A stretch of DNA of 64,000 nucleotides from 13-2-20CM-66-19 sp963760225. Lineage in GTDB: Bacteria > Pseudomonadota > Gammaproteobacteria > Steroidobacterales > Steroidobacteraceae. Both the position numbers and the translations under genes were made by a program. Below, one piece after another: positions 7,043 to 15,046 of this stretch. The stretch is taken from the NCBI GenBank assembly GCA_963760225.1, contig CAVXCD010000003.1, forward strand, positions 1,736,001 to 1,800,000. Reading direction: 5' to 3'. Below the pieces are notes generated by a model. It saw nothing but the letters and a program-made list of their open reading frames with translations. It was not told the origin of the DNA and did no database searches. The stretch's first letter is position 1; each line of letters starts with the position of its first letter.

Positions 7043-10000
7043 CTAGCGGCTGCTCACGATCTGGAAGGATTGCCCGGCATTGTGCAGGTTCGGCACCTGC
7101 TTGCGCTTGAAGTGCTCCTCGGCGATGCGCGGCACCTCGTCGTCGACGTAAGCGGCGAGATCGAAGGTGTTGATGTAGCCGTGCTTGCGGGCGTCGGCAT
7201 CGCCGTTCAGCCCCTGCAGCAGCACCCAGGTGAACAGCCCGTGGCCGTCCTGACCTTCGAGCGCCTCCTCGTCGCTGCTCGAGGCCGACAGCACCGTGCT
7301 GCCGACCGCGCCGGAGAGCACCTTGACCGCCGCGAGCTGTTCGAGCATCGCATCCCCCATCGCGCCGGCGTGACAGGTGTCCAGCAGCAGCAACTTGCGC
7401 GTCGCCGGGATGCTCGCGACCATCTGCCGCAGCTCCACATCGCTCACCGCATCGCGGCGGATCGCCTCGATGGTGACCGTGCTGACGTTGGAGGAGATCA
7501 GGAAGTACTCGCGGTCGGCGAGGTCGGGGCCGTAGACGGTGCCGTGGCTGGCGACGTAGAACACGAACACGTCGGCCGGATCGATGCTGCGATAGTGCGC
7601 GAAGGCGCCCTCGAGCGCGCTGCGGGTGGTCGCCTTCTGCGTGGTGAGCTGCTCGACGTTCACCTTGTCGAACAGCGGTGCCGCTTTCTTCTGCAGCAGC
7701 TGCGCGATGGCCGTCGCGTCGGCCACCGAGTAGCGCAGGTCGAGGCTCGTGTTGTCGAAGTCCTGGATGCCGACGATGAGCGCATACAGCTGCGGCTTGT
7801 GGGTCGTGGTGTAGTGGGCAACTACCGTGGCCTTCGCCGGGTTGGAGTGCACCGAGCCATCGGCGTTGAAGGCGATCACCTGAATGTCGTTGCTGCCCGG
7901 CACTAATCGCAAGTGCAGCGTGCGGCTCGGCACACCGGCCGCTGCGACCACTTCCAGCGCGCGTCCGGCGCTCGCCGACACCGCGCTGCCATTGACGAAG
8001 GTGCGCACCTCGCCGATGCCGCCGCCGCGGTCGGCGATGCTCACGTGCACGTCGAGCGCTTCGGCGTCCACCGCGGCGGGCGCGTCGATGAACGCGACAT
8101 CGGGCGCGGGCTTCACTGCCGCGAGTGTCGGCAGCGTCGCCGGCAGCGGCTCGCCGCTGAGCGCGTGCCGCACGATGTCGGGGCGGTAGAATCTCTCGCG
8201 GTAGGCGCTGATGCCCGACACCTCGTCGCCGACGCGCACGTTCACGTACTCCTCCGCGGCGTCACCCTGGAAGTCGTAATAGCCCTGCGGCGTGATCTGC
8301 AGGAAGCTGCCGTCATCGAAGGCGATGAGCCGCACGCGCTCGGCGCCGCTCGCCGCATCCCACAGCCGCACGGTGGAGTCCGAGCCCGCCGAGGCCAGCA
8401 GCCGACCATCGGGCGAGAATGCCAGCGACTCCACCAGGTCAGTGTGACCTAAGAGCGTGCGCTGCTCGCGTCCAGCCGGCACGTCCCACAGCCTGATGAC
8501 CGCGCTCTCATCGCTGGAGGCGAGCAGGGTGCCGCTCGCGGCGAACGCGACTGCGGTCACCGGCGCTGCGTGTCCGGTGAGCGTGCGCAGCTCGTGACCG
8601 CTGGCGACGTCCCACAGGCGCACCGTGCGGTCGCCGCTGCCGGAGGCGAGCGTGCGCCCATCGGGGGCGAAGGCGAGGGCGTCGACCCAGTTCGAATGCC
8701 CGCTGAGCGTGCGCAGCTCACGACCCGTCGCCAGGCTCCACAGCTTGATCGCGCCGCGCTCGTCGGCCGATGCCAGCGTGAGTCCGTCGGGCGAGAAGGC
8801 CACCGCCTCGACGCCCGCGGCGTGCCCGCTCAGGATGCGCAGTTCGCTGCCGTCCGTCACGCTCCACAGCTTGACGGTGTTGTTGAGGCTGCCGGCGGCC
8901 AGCAGGCGTCCGTCCGGGGAGATCGCCAGCGAAGCGCTGCCGCCGACCGGGGGCCCGGCGCGCAGTGCGCGCAGCGGCCGTCCGCTCACGATGTCCCAGA
9001 GCCTGATCGTCTCATCGCCGCCGCGCGAGGCTACGGTGTGATTGTCGGGCGTGAAGACGGCGGCGCCGACCCAGCTGTCCTGCGCCTGGATGGTGCGCAG
9101 CTCGCGCCCATCGGCGATGAGCCACAAGCGCACCGCGCGGTCCGCAGCGCCCGAGACCAGCATCTTGCCGTTGTGCGAGAAGGCCACTGATTTGACATAG
9201 GCGGCGTGCCCGACGAGGGTGTGCAGCGGCTGACCACTGGCCACGTCCCATAGCTTCACCGCGTGATCGGCCCCGCCGGAAGCGAGCGTGTGCCCGTCGG
9301 GGGCGAAGGCCACCGCCTCCACCCAGCGGGCGTCGCCGTCGAGCACGTGCAGCGCGCGGCCGCTGGCCGCATCCCAGATCCTGATGCTGTGGTCGTAGCC
9401 ACCGGAGGCGAGCGTGCGGCCGTCGGCCGTGCACGCCACCGACCACACCTCGCTCGAGTGCCCGCTGAAGGTACGCAGCTCCCGGCCCGAGGCCGCATCC
9501 CACAGGCGGACCGTGTGGTCCCACGACGAGGAGGCGAGCGTCGCGCTGCTGCCGCAGAAGCTGAGCGCACTCAGCCGGTCGGTGTGTCCGCTGAGCGTGC
9601 GCAGCTCGCTGCCCGCGGCCGCGTCCCACAGCCTGATCGTCTTATCGACGCTGCCGGAGGCGAGCGTGCGGCCGTCCGCCGAGAAGGCGAGCGCGGTCAC
9701 GGCGTCGTGATGCGCGCCGAGCGTGCGCAGCGCGCTGCCGCTCGCGGAGTCCCACAGGCGCACGCTGTGGTCGGCGCCGCCGGAGGCCAGCAGGTGAGCG
9801 CCGGGCGCGAAAGCCACCGCATTTACCGCGCCCGAGTGACCCTTGAGGGTATGCAGTACGCGCCCCGAGCTCACCTCCCACAGCACGACCGTGCCGGCGC
9901 GGTTGCCCGTGGCGAGCAGCGCCCCGTCGGGCGAGAAGGCGACGCTGTTGATGCCGCTGGCATCGAGCTTCAGCGCCCGCAGCTCGCGCTGTGTACCCAG

Positions 10001-10219
10001 ATCCCACAGCTTGGTGGCGCCGTCCTCGCCGCCGGAGGCGAGCGTGCGCCCATTGGGGGCAAACGCCACGGTGTGAACGACGTTCGAATGACCGAGCTGC
10101 GCGAATACTTCCGGCCGTTCCGCGGCGCCGAGCGTCGTACAGACGAACACGCTACACAGCGCGATCCGCCAGCGCCGTGCGCGGAAGCGACCACCCCTGC
10201 GGAGACCCCAAGAATTCAC
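7043..10219 (-). CDS. Exported WD40-repeat / caspase-like (C14) protease
   Basis: 1058 aa. The N-terminus (Arg-rich, then IALCSVFVCTTLGAA) looks like a signal peptide. It is followed by 14 WD40 repeats, each about 42 residues of the GHxxxVxxVAFxPDG...LASGGxDxxVRLWD type, enough for two seven-bladed propellers. Next comes an Ig-like stretch, then a caspase-fold domain from about residue 812 (YALIVGIQDF). The catalytic dyad is intact: His892 in YVASHG and Cys949 in LLLDTCHAG. The family cleaves after basic or acidic residues depending on subgroup; the specificity here is unknown. Most bacterial WD40-caspase proteins I know of are thought cytoplasmic, so the apparent export is notable. It heads a unit with two exported paralogues that could be substrates or partners. 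Confidence 0.9.
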   Translation of the reverse strand: MNSWGLRRGGRFRARRWRIALCSVFVCTTLGAAERPEVFAQLGHSNVVHTVAFAPNGRTLASGGEDGATKLWDLGTQRELRALKLDASGINSVAFSPDGALLATGNRAGTVVLWEVSSGRVLHTLKGHSGAVNAVAFAPGAHLLASGGADHSVRLWDSASGSALRTLGAHHDAVTALAFSADGRTLASGSVDKTIRLWDAAAGSELRTLSGHTDRLSALSFCGSSATLASSSWDHTVRLWDAASGRELRTFSGHSSEVWSVACTADGRTLASGGYDHSIRIWDAASGRALHVLDGDARWVEAVAFAPDGHTLASGGADHAVKLWDVASGQPLHTLVGHAAYVKSVAFSHNGKMLVSGAADRAVRLWLIADGRELRTIQAQDSWVGAAVFTPDNHTVASRGGDETIRLWDIVSGRPLRALRAGPPVGGSASLAISPDGRLLAAGSLNNTVKLWSVTDGSELRILSGHAAGVEAVAFSPDGLTLASADERGAIKLWSLATGRELRTLSGHSNWVDALAFAPDGRTLASGSGDRTVRLWDVASGHELRTLTGHAAPVTAVAFAASGTLLASSDESAVIRLWDVPAGREQRTLLGHTDLVESLAFSPDGRLLASAGSDSTVRLWDAASGAERVRLIAFDDGSFLQITPQGYYDFQGDAAEEYVNVRVGDEVSGISAYRERFYRPDIVRHALSGEPLPATLPTLAAVKPAPDVAFIDAPAAVDAEALDVHVSIADRGGGIGEVRTFVNGSAVSASAGRALEVVAAAGVPSRTLHLRLVPGSNDIQVIAFNADGSVHSNPAKATVVAHYTTTHKPQLYALIVGIQDFDNTSLDLRYSVADATAIAQLLQKKAAPLFDKVNVEQLTTQKATTRSALEGAFAHYRSIDPADVFVFYVASHGTVYGPDLADREYFLISSNVSTVTIEAIRRDAVSDVELRQMVASIPATRKLLLLDTCHAGAMGDAMLEQLAAVKVLSGAVGSTVLSASSSDEEALEGQDGHGLFTWVLLQGLNGDADARKHGYINTFDLAAYVDDEVPRIAEEHFKRKQVPNLHNAGQSFQIVSSR

Positions 10220-10349
10220 GAGACGAGACCTTATTTTTGCGGTTCATCATAGCCGATAATCGCGGCCGGCGTGACCCGCACCGCTCGCGGCTTTCGCCAT
10301 AATGCACCCGAGCGCGCGCTGAGCGCGCCGCACGCCAGGAGATCCGAAG

Positions 10350-10751
10350 ATGTGTGCCTTGCCGATGACGAGATGCGCCGTGCGGCTGCTGCTGGCGGTG
10401 GTGCTGGTGGTGGGCGCGACGGCGAGCCGCGCGGACGAGGATGCCGCGATGAGTGCGGATGACCTGCAACAATTGTGTGCAGGCACCGACCACGTCAGTG
10501 AGAACGCCTGCCGTATCTACATTCTCGGGGTGACGCAGGGAGTGCGCGTCGGGATCAGCCTCGCGCAGCACGGCGGCGCGCGTCCGTGCGTGCCCGCAGG
10601 CATGTCGGCCGAGGAGCTGCAGAACTTCGTCAAGACCCGGCTCACGCAACGTCTCGCGGCGACGCCTGCCGATCGCTCGCTCGATGCGTCGCGCTTCATC
10701 ACCGCGGTACTGGCGAGTGCCTATCCCTGCAAGCGGCCGCCGGGCTCGTGA
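10350..10751 (+). CDS. Rap1a/Tai-family small exported protein
   Basis: 133 aa with a signal peptide (LLLAVVLVVGATASRA) and the four-cysteine pattern of the Rap1a/Tai fold: LCAG, ACRIYILGVTQG, GGARPCVPAGMSAEELQ and a terminal AYPCKRP. AGGAGA precedes ATG 10350. Founding members (Serratia Rap1a, Tai4) are periplasmic immunity proteins against type VI amidase effectors, but many homologues are orphans. No T6SS effector is adjacent here, so immunity is not supported by context. The 3' end overlaps the convergent transporter gene by 31 bp, leaving no room for a terminator between them. Confidence 0.82.
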   Translation: MCALPMTRCAVRLLLAVVLVVGATASRADEDAAMSADDLQQLCAGTDHVSENACRIYILGVTQGVRVGISLAQHGGARPCVPAGMSAEELQNFVKTRLTQRLAATPADRSLDASRFITAVLASAYPCKRPPGS

Positions 10752-12013
10752 ACCTTGGCGCGCAGCGCCGCCACCAGCCCGCAAAGCGCCGCGCCGGCGA
10801 GCCAGATCCCGGGGACGGCGCGGTTGCCGGTCGCGTGGATCAGCCAGGTGCTCACCGCCGGGGTGAAGCCGCCGAACACGGCGGTCGCGAGACTGTAGGC
10901 GAGCGCAAAGCCGGTGGTGCGCACCGAGGCGGGCATGACCTCGGTGAGGAACACCACCATCGCGCCGTTGTAGCTCGCATATAAGAAGGACAGCCACAGC
11001 TCCACGCCCAGCAGTCGCGCGAACGACGGCCCGTGCACCAGCCAGGACATCGCGGGGTACGCGGTGAGGAGCATGAGGAGCGTACAGGTTATGAGCAGCG
11101 GCCGCCGGCCGACGCGGTCGGACAGTGCGCCCATGACCGGCAGCCACAGCAGGTTGGAGGCCCCCACGCACAGGGTCACCAGCATGCTGTCCTCGCTCGC
11201 CAGGTGCAGCACGCGGCTGCCGAACGTGGGTGTATAGGCGGTGATCATGTAGAAGGACACCGTCGTCATGGTCACCAGCAGCATGCCGATGAGCACGATG
11301 CGCCAGTTCACCGCGAGCGAGCGCAGAATCTCGGCGGTGCCCGGTCGGTGCCGGCGGGCACTGAACTCGGCAGTTTCGGGGAGCGAGCGGCGTAGCACGA
11401 ACAGCAGCGGCACGATCAGGCATCCCAGCAGCAGCGGGACGCGCCAGCCCCAGGCCTGCAGCTGCGCGGGTGCGAGGCGGTGGCCGAGCACGACGCCGAT
11501 GAGCGCGGCACACATCACCGCGACCTGCTGACTGGCGGACTGCCAGCTCACGTAGAAACCCTTGTGGCCCGGTGTGGCGATCTCCGCGAGGTACACCGAC
11601 ACCCCGCCGAGTTCCATGCCGGCCGAGAAGCCCTGCAGCAGCCGGCCGAGCAGCACCAGCAGCGGTGCGAGCAGGCCGATGGTCGCGTAGCCGGGTGTGC
11701 AGGCGATGGAGAAGATGCCGACCGCCATGAGCGTCAGCGTCAGCAGCAGCCCGGCGCGTCGCCCGTGACGGTCGGCGTAGGCGCCGAGCACGATGGCACC
11801 GAGCGGGCGCATCAGGAATCCCGCACCGAAGGTCATGAACGCCAGCATCAGCCGCACGAAGGGATTGCCGCCGGGAAAGAACGCATCGCCGATCGCCGCG
11901 GCGTAGTAGCCGAAGACCATGAAGTCGTACATCTCGAGGAAATTGCCGCTCGCGACGCGAATCACGGCGGCGATGCGGGAACGGCGCACAGGCTCCATCG
12001 GTGCGGCAGCCAT
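10721..12013 (-). CDS. MFS transporter, metabolite:H+ symporter (CitA/ProP-like)
   Basis: 430 aa with about 12 predicted membrane segments. MHS-family landmarks are seen: NFLEMYDFMVFGYYA near the start, RPLGAIVLGAYADRHGRR (loop 2-3), GRLLQGFSAGMELGG and GALSDRVGRRPL (loop 8-9). The family imports organic acids, proline or betaines with protons. Its place last in the sox/DMGDH unit, 33 bp after the DMGDH gene, suggests uptake of a methylated glycine or related carboxylate; this is inference, and citrate-type substrates are not excluded. Confidence 0.85.
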   Translation of the reverse strand: MAAAPMEPVRRSRIAAVIRVASGNFLEMYDFMVFGYYAAAIGDAFFPGGNPFVRLMLAFMTFGAGFLMRPLGAIVLGAYADRHGRRAGLLLTLTLMAVGIFSIACTPGYATIGLLAPLLVLLGRLLQGFSAGMELGGVSVYLAEIATPGHKGFYVSWQSASQQVAVMCAALIGVVLGHRLAPAQLQAWGWRVPLLLGCLIVPLLFVLRRSLPETAEFSARRHRPGTAEILRSLAVNWRIVLIGMLLVTMTTVSFYMITAYTPTFGSRVLHLASEDSMLVTLCVGASNLLWLPVMGALSDRVGRRPLLITCTLLMLLTAYPAMSWLVHGPSFARLLGVELWLSFLYASYNGAMVVFLTEVMPASVRTTGFALAYSLATAVFGGFTPAVSTWLIHATGNRAVPGIWLAGAALCGLVAALRAKVHEPGGRLQG

Positions 12014-12046
12014 CAGCGCGGCGCAGGCGCGCGAGAGGCCGCCCGC

Positions 12047-14458
12047 TCAGCCGCGCAGGCGCAGGCCCTGCGGGTCATAGAGCGGCTCGAGCCGCACGGT
12101 CGCGGTGCGCAGCTCGCCGAGGATGTCGATCTCAAAGCGCGCGCCGTCGCGCGCCAGCGCCGCAGGCACGTAGCCCGCAGCGAGGCTCCGGTCGATGCAA
12201 TGCCCGTAGGCGCCCGAGGTCACGTAACCGACGGCCGCGCCGTCGTGCATGATCGATTCGTAGCCGACAACTTCCGTGTCGGCATCGGTCACCTCCATCA
12301 CCACGAAGCGGCGCTTTGGTCCCGCGCTGCGCTCGGCGAGCGCCGCAGCGCGGCCGGTGAACTGCACTTTGGTGAAATCGACGAAACGGTCGAGGCCGGT
12401 CTCCCCGGGGGTGTAATCGGGCCGGAAGTCCTTGTTGAAGGAGCCGTAGCCCTTCTCGAGGCGCAGCGAGGAGAGCGCGCGGCCGCCAAAGTGCGTCAGT
12501 CCGAGCGGCCGACCCGCTTCCCACAGATCCTCGTACAGGCGGCTGAAGTAATCGGGCGTGGTCCAGATCTCGTAGCCGAGCTCGCCGGTGAAGCCGGCGC
12601 GCGTGAGGATCGCGGGCGCGAAGCCGACCGCGGTCTCGCACACCTGGAACAGCCTGAAGGCCTGCGCTTCGAGGTCGATGCGCACCAGCTGCTGCACGAG
12701 CTCGCGCGCCTTGGGGCCCGCGATGGACACCCCGCAGAGCGTTCCGGCCACCGAGCGCACCCATACGTCGGGCGGCGGCTGCGCCGCCCAGAACCAGCGC
12801 AGGTGAAACTCCTCGGCGAACCCGGAACCGATGATCATGAAGCGATCATCCGCGAGGCACGCCATAGACAGGTCACCGACGATGCGGCCGGCGGGATTGA
12901 GCATCGGCGCCAGGCACACTCTGCCCGGGCGCGGAATGCGGCAGGCAAACACCTGGTCGAGCCAGGCGCGGGCGCCGCGTCCTGTCACTTCGTACTTGCC
13001 GTAGTTGCTCGTCTCGTAGAGGCCGACGGTTGCGCGCACGGCGCGGCACTCGGCGCGCACCACCGGGAAGGCTTCCGAGCGGCGGTAAGTCGGCGTCTCC
13101 ATCGGCGCCATCCCGGCGGGGGCGAACCACAGGGCGTTCTCCAGGGCGAAGTTCGCGCCCATGACCGCGCCGGCTTCCTTGAGGCGATCGTAGATCGGCG
13201 AGCGCCGCAGCGGGCGCGCCGCCGGCAGCTCCTCGTTCGGGTAGGCGAGGCGAAAGCGCCGCGCATAGTTTTCCGGCACCTTGACGGCGGTGTACTGCGG
13301 GGTGGCGAAGGCGCCGAAGCGCGCGACGTCCATGGAGAGAATGTCCTGTCCCGGATCGCTCTCGGCCATCCAGCGCGACAGCACCAGGCCGATCCCGCCA
13401 CCCTGGCTGAAGCCGGCCATGACGGCGCACGCCACCCAGTAGTTGCGCAGCCCGCGCACCGGTCCGACCAGCGGATTGCCGTCGGGGGCGAAGGTGAACG
13501 GTCCGTTGACCGCCTTGCGGATACCCACGCGGCCGAGCGCCGGAAAATGCCGGAAACCCACTTCGAAGTAGGGTGCCAATCGTTCGAAATCCTCCGGCAG
13601 CAGCTGCATGGAGAAGTCCTCGGGCGTACGCCGCGGCGCCCACACCACGCCGTGCGGCTCATAGGTGCCGATGAGCACACCGCGCCGCTCCTGCCGCAGG
13701 TAGATCTCGCCCGAGTAGTCGGTGGTGTTGACGAGCTCCTGGGCACGGCCCGCGAGCTCGGGAATGTCCTCGGTGATGAGGTAGTGGTGCTCCATGGCGA
13801 GCACCGGCAGCTCGATGCCCACCATGTGCCCGACCTCGCGGGCCCACAGCCCGGCGCAGTTCACCACGTGCTCGGCCTGCACCGTGCCCTTGTCGGTCAC
13901 GACGTCCCAGCCGTCAGGGCGCTGCGTGAGCGACAGCACGCGCGTGAAGCGCTCGACCGAGGCGCCGAGCTGGCGGGCCGCCTTGACGTACGCGTGGGTG
14001 GTTCCGGAGGGGTCGCAGTGACCGCCGTCCGCGCGCCACAGGGCGCCGATGAAGAAGCTCGCGTCGATCAGTGGATTGAGCTTGCACGCCTCGGCGAGCG
14101 AGATCATCTGCGTCTCCATGCCGAGGTAGCGCGCGCGCGAGCAGATGAGCTTCAGGCTGTCGAGCTCGCCGTCGTTCGCCGCCAGCATCAGCCCGCCGTT
14201 CGGATGCAGTCCGCAGGACTGTCCCGAGAGCGCTTCGATCTCGCGGTAGAGATCAATGGTGTATTTCTGCAGGCGCGAGATGTTGGCCTCGCCGTTGAAG
14301 GTGTGCATGCCGCCGGCGGCGTGCCAGGTCGAGCCGGAGGTGAGCTCACCCTTCTCGATGAGCAGCACGTCGCGCCAGCCGATCTTCGCCAGGTGGTAGA
14401 GGACGCTCGCGCCGACCACGCCGCCGCCGATGACCACGGCTCTCGCGGAAGCCTTCAT
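12047..14458 (-). CDS. Dimethylglycine/sarcosine dehydrogenase-like FAD-GcvT fusion
   Basis: 803 aa in two parts. Residues 1-400 are a DAO-type FAD domain with GGGVVGASVLYHLAKIG and GSTWHAAGG; the His in the latter is the covalent flavin site of mammalian DMGDH and SARDH. The rest is an aminomethyltransferase (GcvT/folate) domain with YGKYEVTGRGA, LDRFVDFTKVQFTGRAA and a typical C-terminal barrel. Expected reaction: oxidative demethylation of dimethylglycine or sarcosine, passing the one-carbon unit to tetrahydrofolate. AAGGAGAT sits 8-15 nt before ATG 14458 and overlaps the soxG stop, so the gene is in the sox operon. DMG is favoured as substrate because a complete heterotetrameric sarcosine oxidase is alongside. 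Confidence 0.88.
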   Translation of the reverse strand: MKASARAVVIGGGVVGASVLYHLAKIGWRDVLLIEKGELTSGSTWHAAGGMHTFNGEANISRLQKYTIDLYREIEALSGQSCGLHPNGGLMLAANDGELDSLKLICSRARYLGMETQMISLAEACKLNPLIDASFFIGALWRADGGHCDPSGTTHAYVKAARQLGASVERFTRVLSLTQRPDGWDVVTDKGTVQAEHVVNCAGLWAREVGHMVGIELPVLAMEHHYLITEDIPELAGRAQELVNTTDYSGEIYLRQERRGVLIGTYEPHGVVWAPRRTPEDFSMQLLPEDFERLAPYFEVGFRHFPALGRVGIRKAVNGPFTFAPDGNPLVGPVRGLRNYWVACAVMAGFSQGGGIGLVLSRWMAESDPGQDILSMDVARFGAFATPQYTAVKVPENYARRFRLAYPNEELPAARPLRRSPIYDRLKEAGAVMGANFALENALWFAPAGMAPMETPTYRRSEAFPVVRAECRAVRATVGLYETSNYGKYEVTGRGARAWLDQVFACRIPRPGRVCLAPMLNPAGRIVGDLSMACLADDRFMIIGSGFAEEFHLRWFWAAQPPPDVWVRSVAGTLCGVSIAGPKARELVQQLVRIDLEAQAFRLFQVCETAVGFAPAILTRAGFTGELGYEIWTTPDYFSRLYEDLWEAGRPLGLTHFGGRALSSLRLEKGYGSFNKDFRPDYTPGETGLDRFVDFTKVQFTGRAAALAERSAGPKRRFVVMEVTDADTEVVGYESIMHDGAAVGYVTSGAYGHCIDRSLAAGYVPAALARDGARFEIDILGELRTATVRLEPLYDPQGLRLRG

Positions 14459-14473
14459 GGATCGATGATCTCC

Positions 14474-15046
14474 TTACAGTTGCGCCACAGTAACACCGGC
14501 GGTGCGCTGCAACCCGAAGGGCGCACCGCTTGCCAGGAGCCACTCGCGCAGGTGCTGCGCGGTCGTGGCCGGCGTCAGCAGCAGGAAGCCCGAGTCGAGT
14601 GCGGCGAGGACCACCGACACCTGGGCGATGAGGGTCGCGGCCGCGCTGCCGGGAGGAAAGGCTGCGCGGTCGAGGTCCAGCCGGCAACCGCGCGCCAGCA
14701 GTTGCGCGGCCGCCTCGCCGCTCAGCTGCAGTGCGGCGAGCGCCGAGGAGAGGTCCACGACCGCAGCGCTCCCCGTGCAGGCGGTCTGCCATATCGCGGC
14801 ACGCTCCCCGCAGGCGGCAGGTGCTGACAGCACCAGCCAGCGCTCGGGCCGCGCTGCGACCACGAGCGTCGCGGCAGCGCGCAGGATGCGGCCGCGCGCG
14901 GGCAGCAGGCACCCCTGGCTACGCGCAATGTCCGCCAGCTGCGCCGAGCGCTCGCGCAGCGCTACGAGCTCGACGACGTCCGCCGCGCAGTCCGACAGGC
15001 GCAGCGTCGCCCCGCCCGGGATCAGCAGTGGCTCAGGCGCGGACAC
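14474..15046 (-). CDS. soxG: Sarcosine oxidase subunit gamma
   Basis: 190 aa, GTG start overlapping the soxA stop by 14 nt. The sequence has the folate-binding-like fold of SoxG (RWLVLSAP, VVDLSSALAALQLSG, ARGCRLDLD, SGFLLLTPATTAQHLREWL). In the heterotetrameric enzyme gamma packs against the alpha subunit's folate domain and has no catalytic residues of its own. The identification is strengthened by its position between soxA and the DMGDH-like gene. Confidence 0.88.
   Translation of the reverse strand: MSAPEPLLIPGGATLRLSDCAADVVELVALRERSAQLADIARSQGCLLPARGRILRAAATLVVAARPERWLVLSAPAACGERAAIWQTACTGSAAVVDLSSALAALQLSGEAAAQLLARGCRLDLDRAAFPPGSAAATLIAQVSVVLAALDSGFLLLTPATTAQHLREWLLASGAPFGLQRTAGVTVAQL

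Noticed and set aside
7043..10219. Regular 126-bp spaced similarity that could be taken for a DNA repeat array
   Set aside because: The periodicity is that of about 42-residue WD40 repeats in one protein, and the copies diverge at synonymous sites; it is not a CRISPR or satellite array.
11480..14827. A plus-strand open frame of 1115 codons opposite the DMGDH and transporter genes
   Set aside because: It is His/Arg/Ala-rich nonsense without domains and lies antisense to two well-recognised genes; long antisense frames are expected at this GC content.
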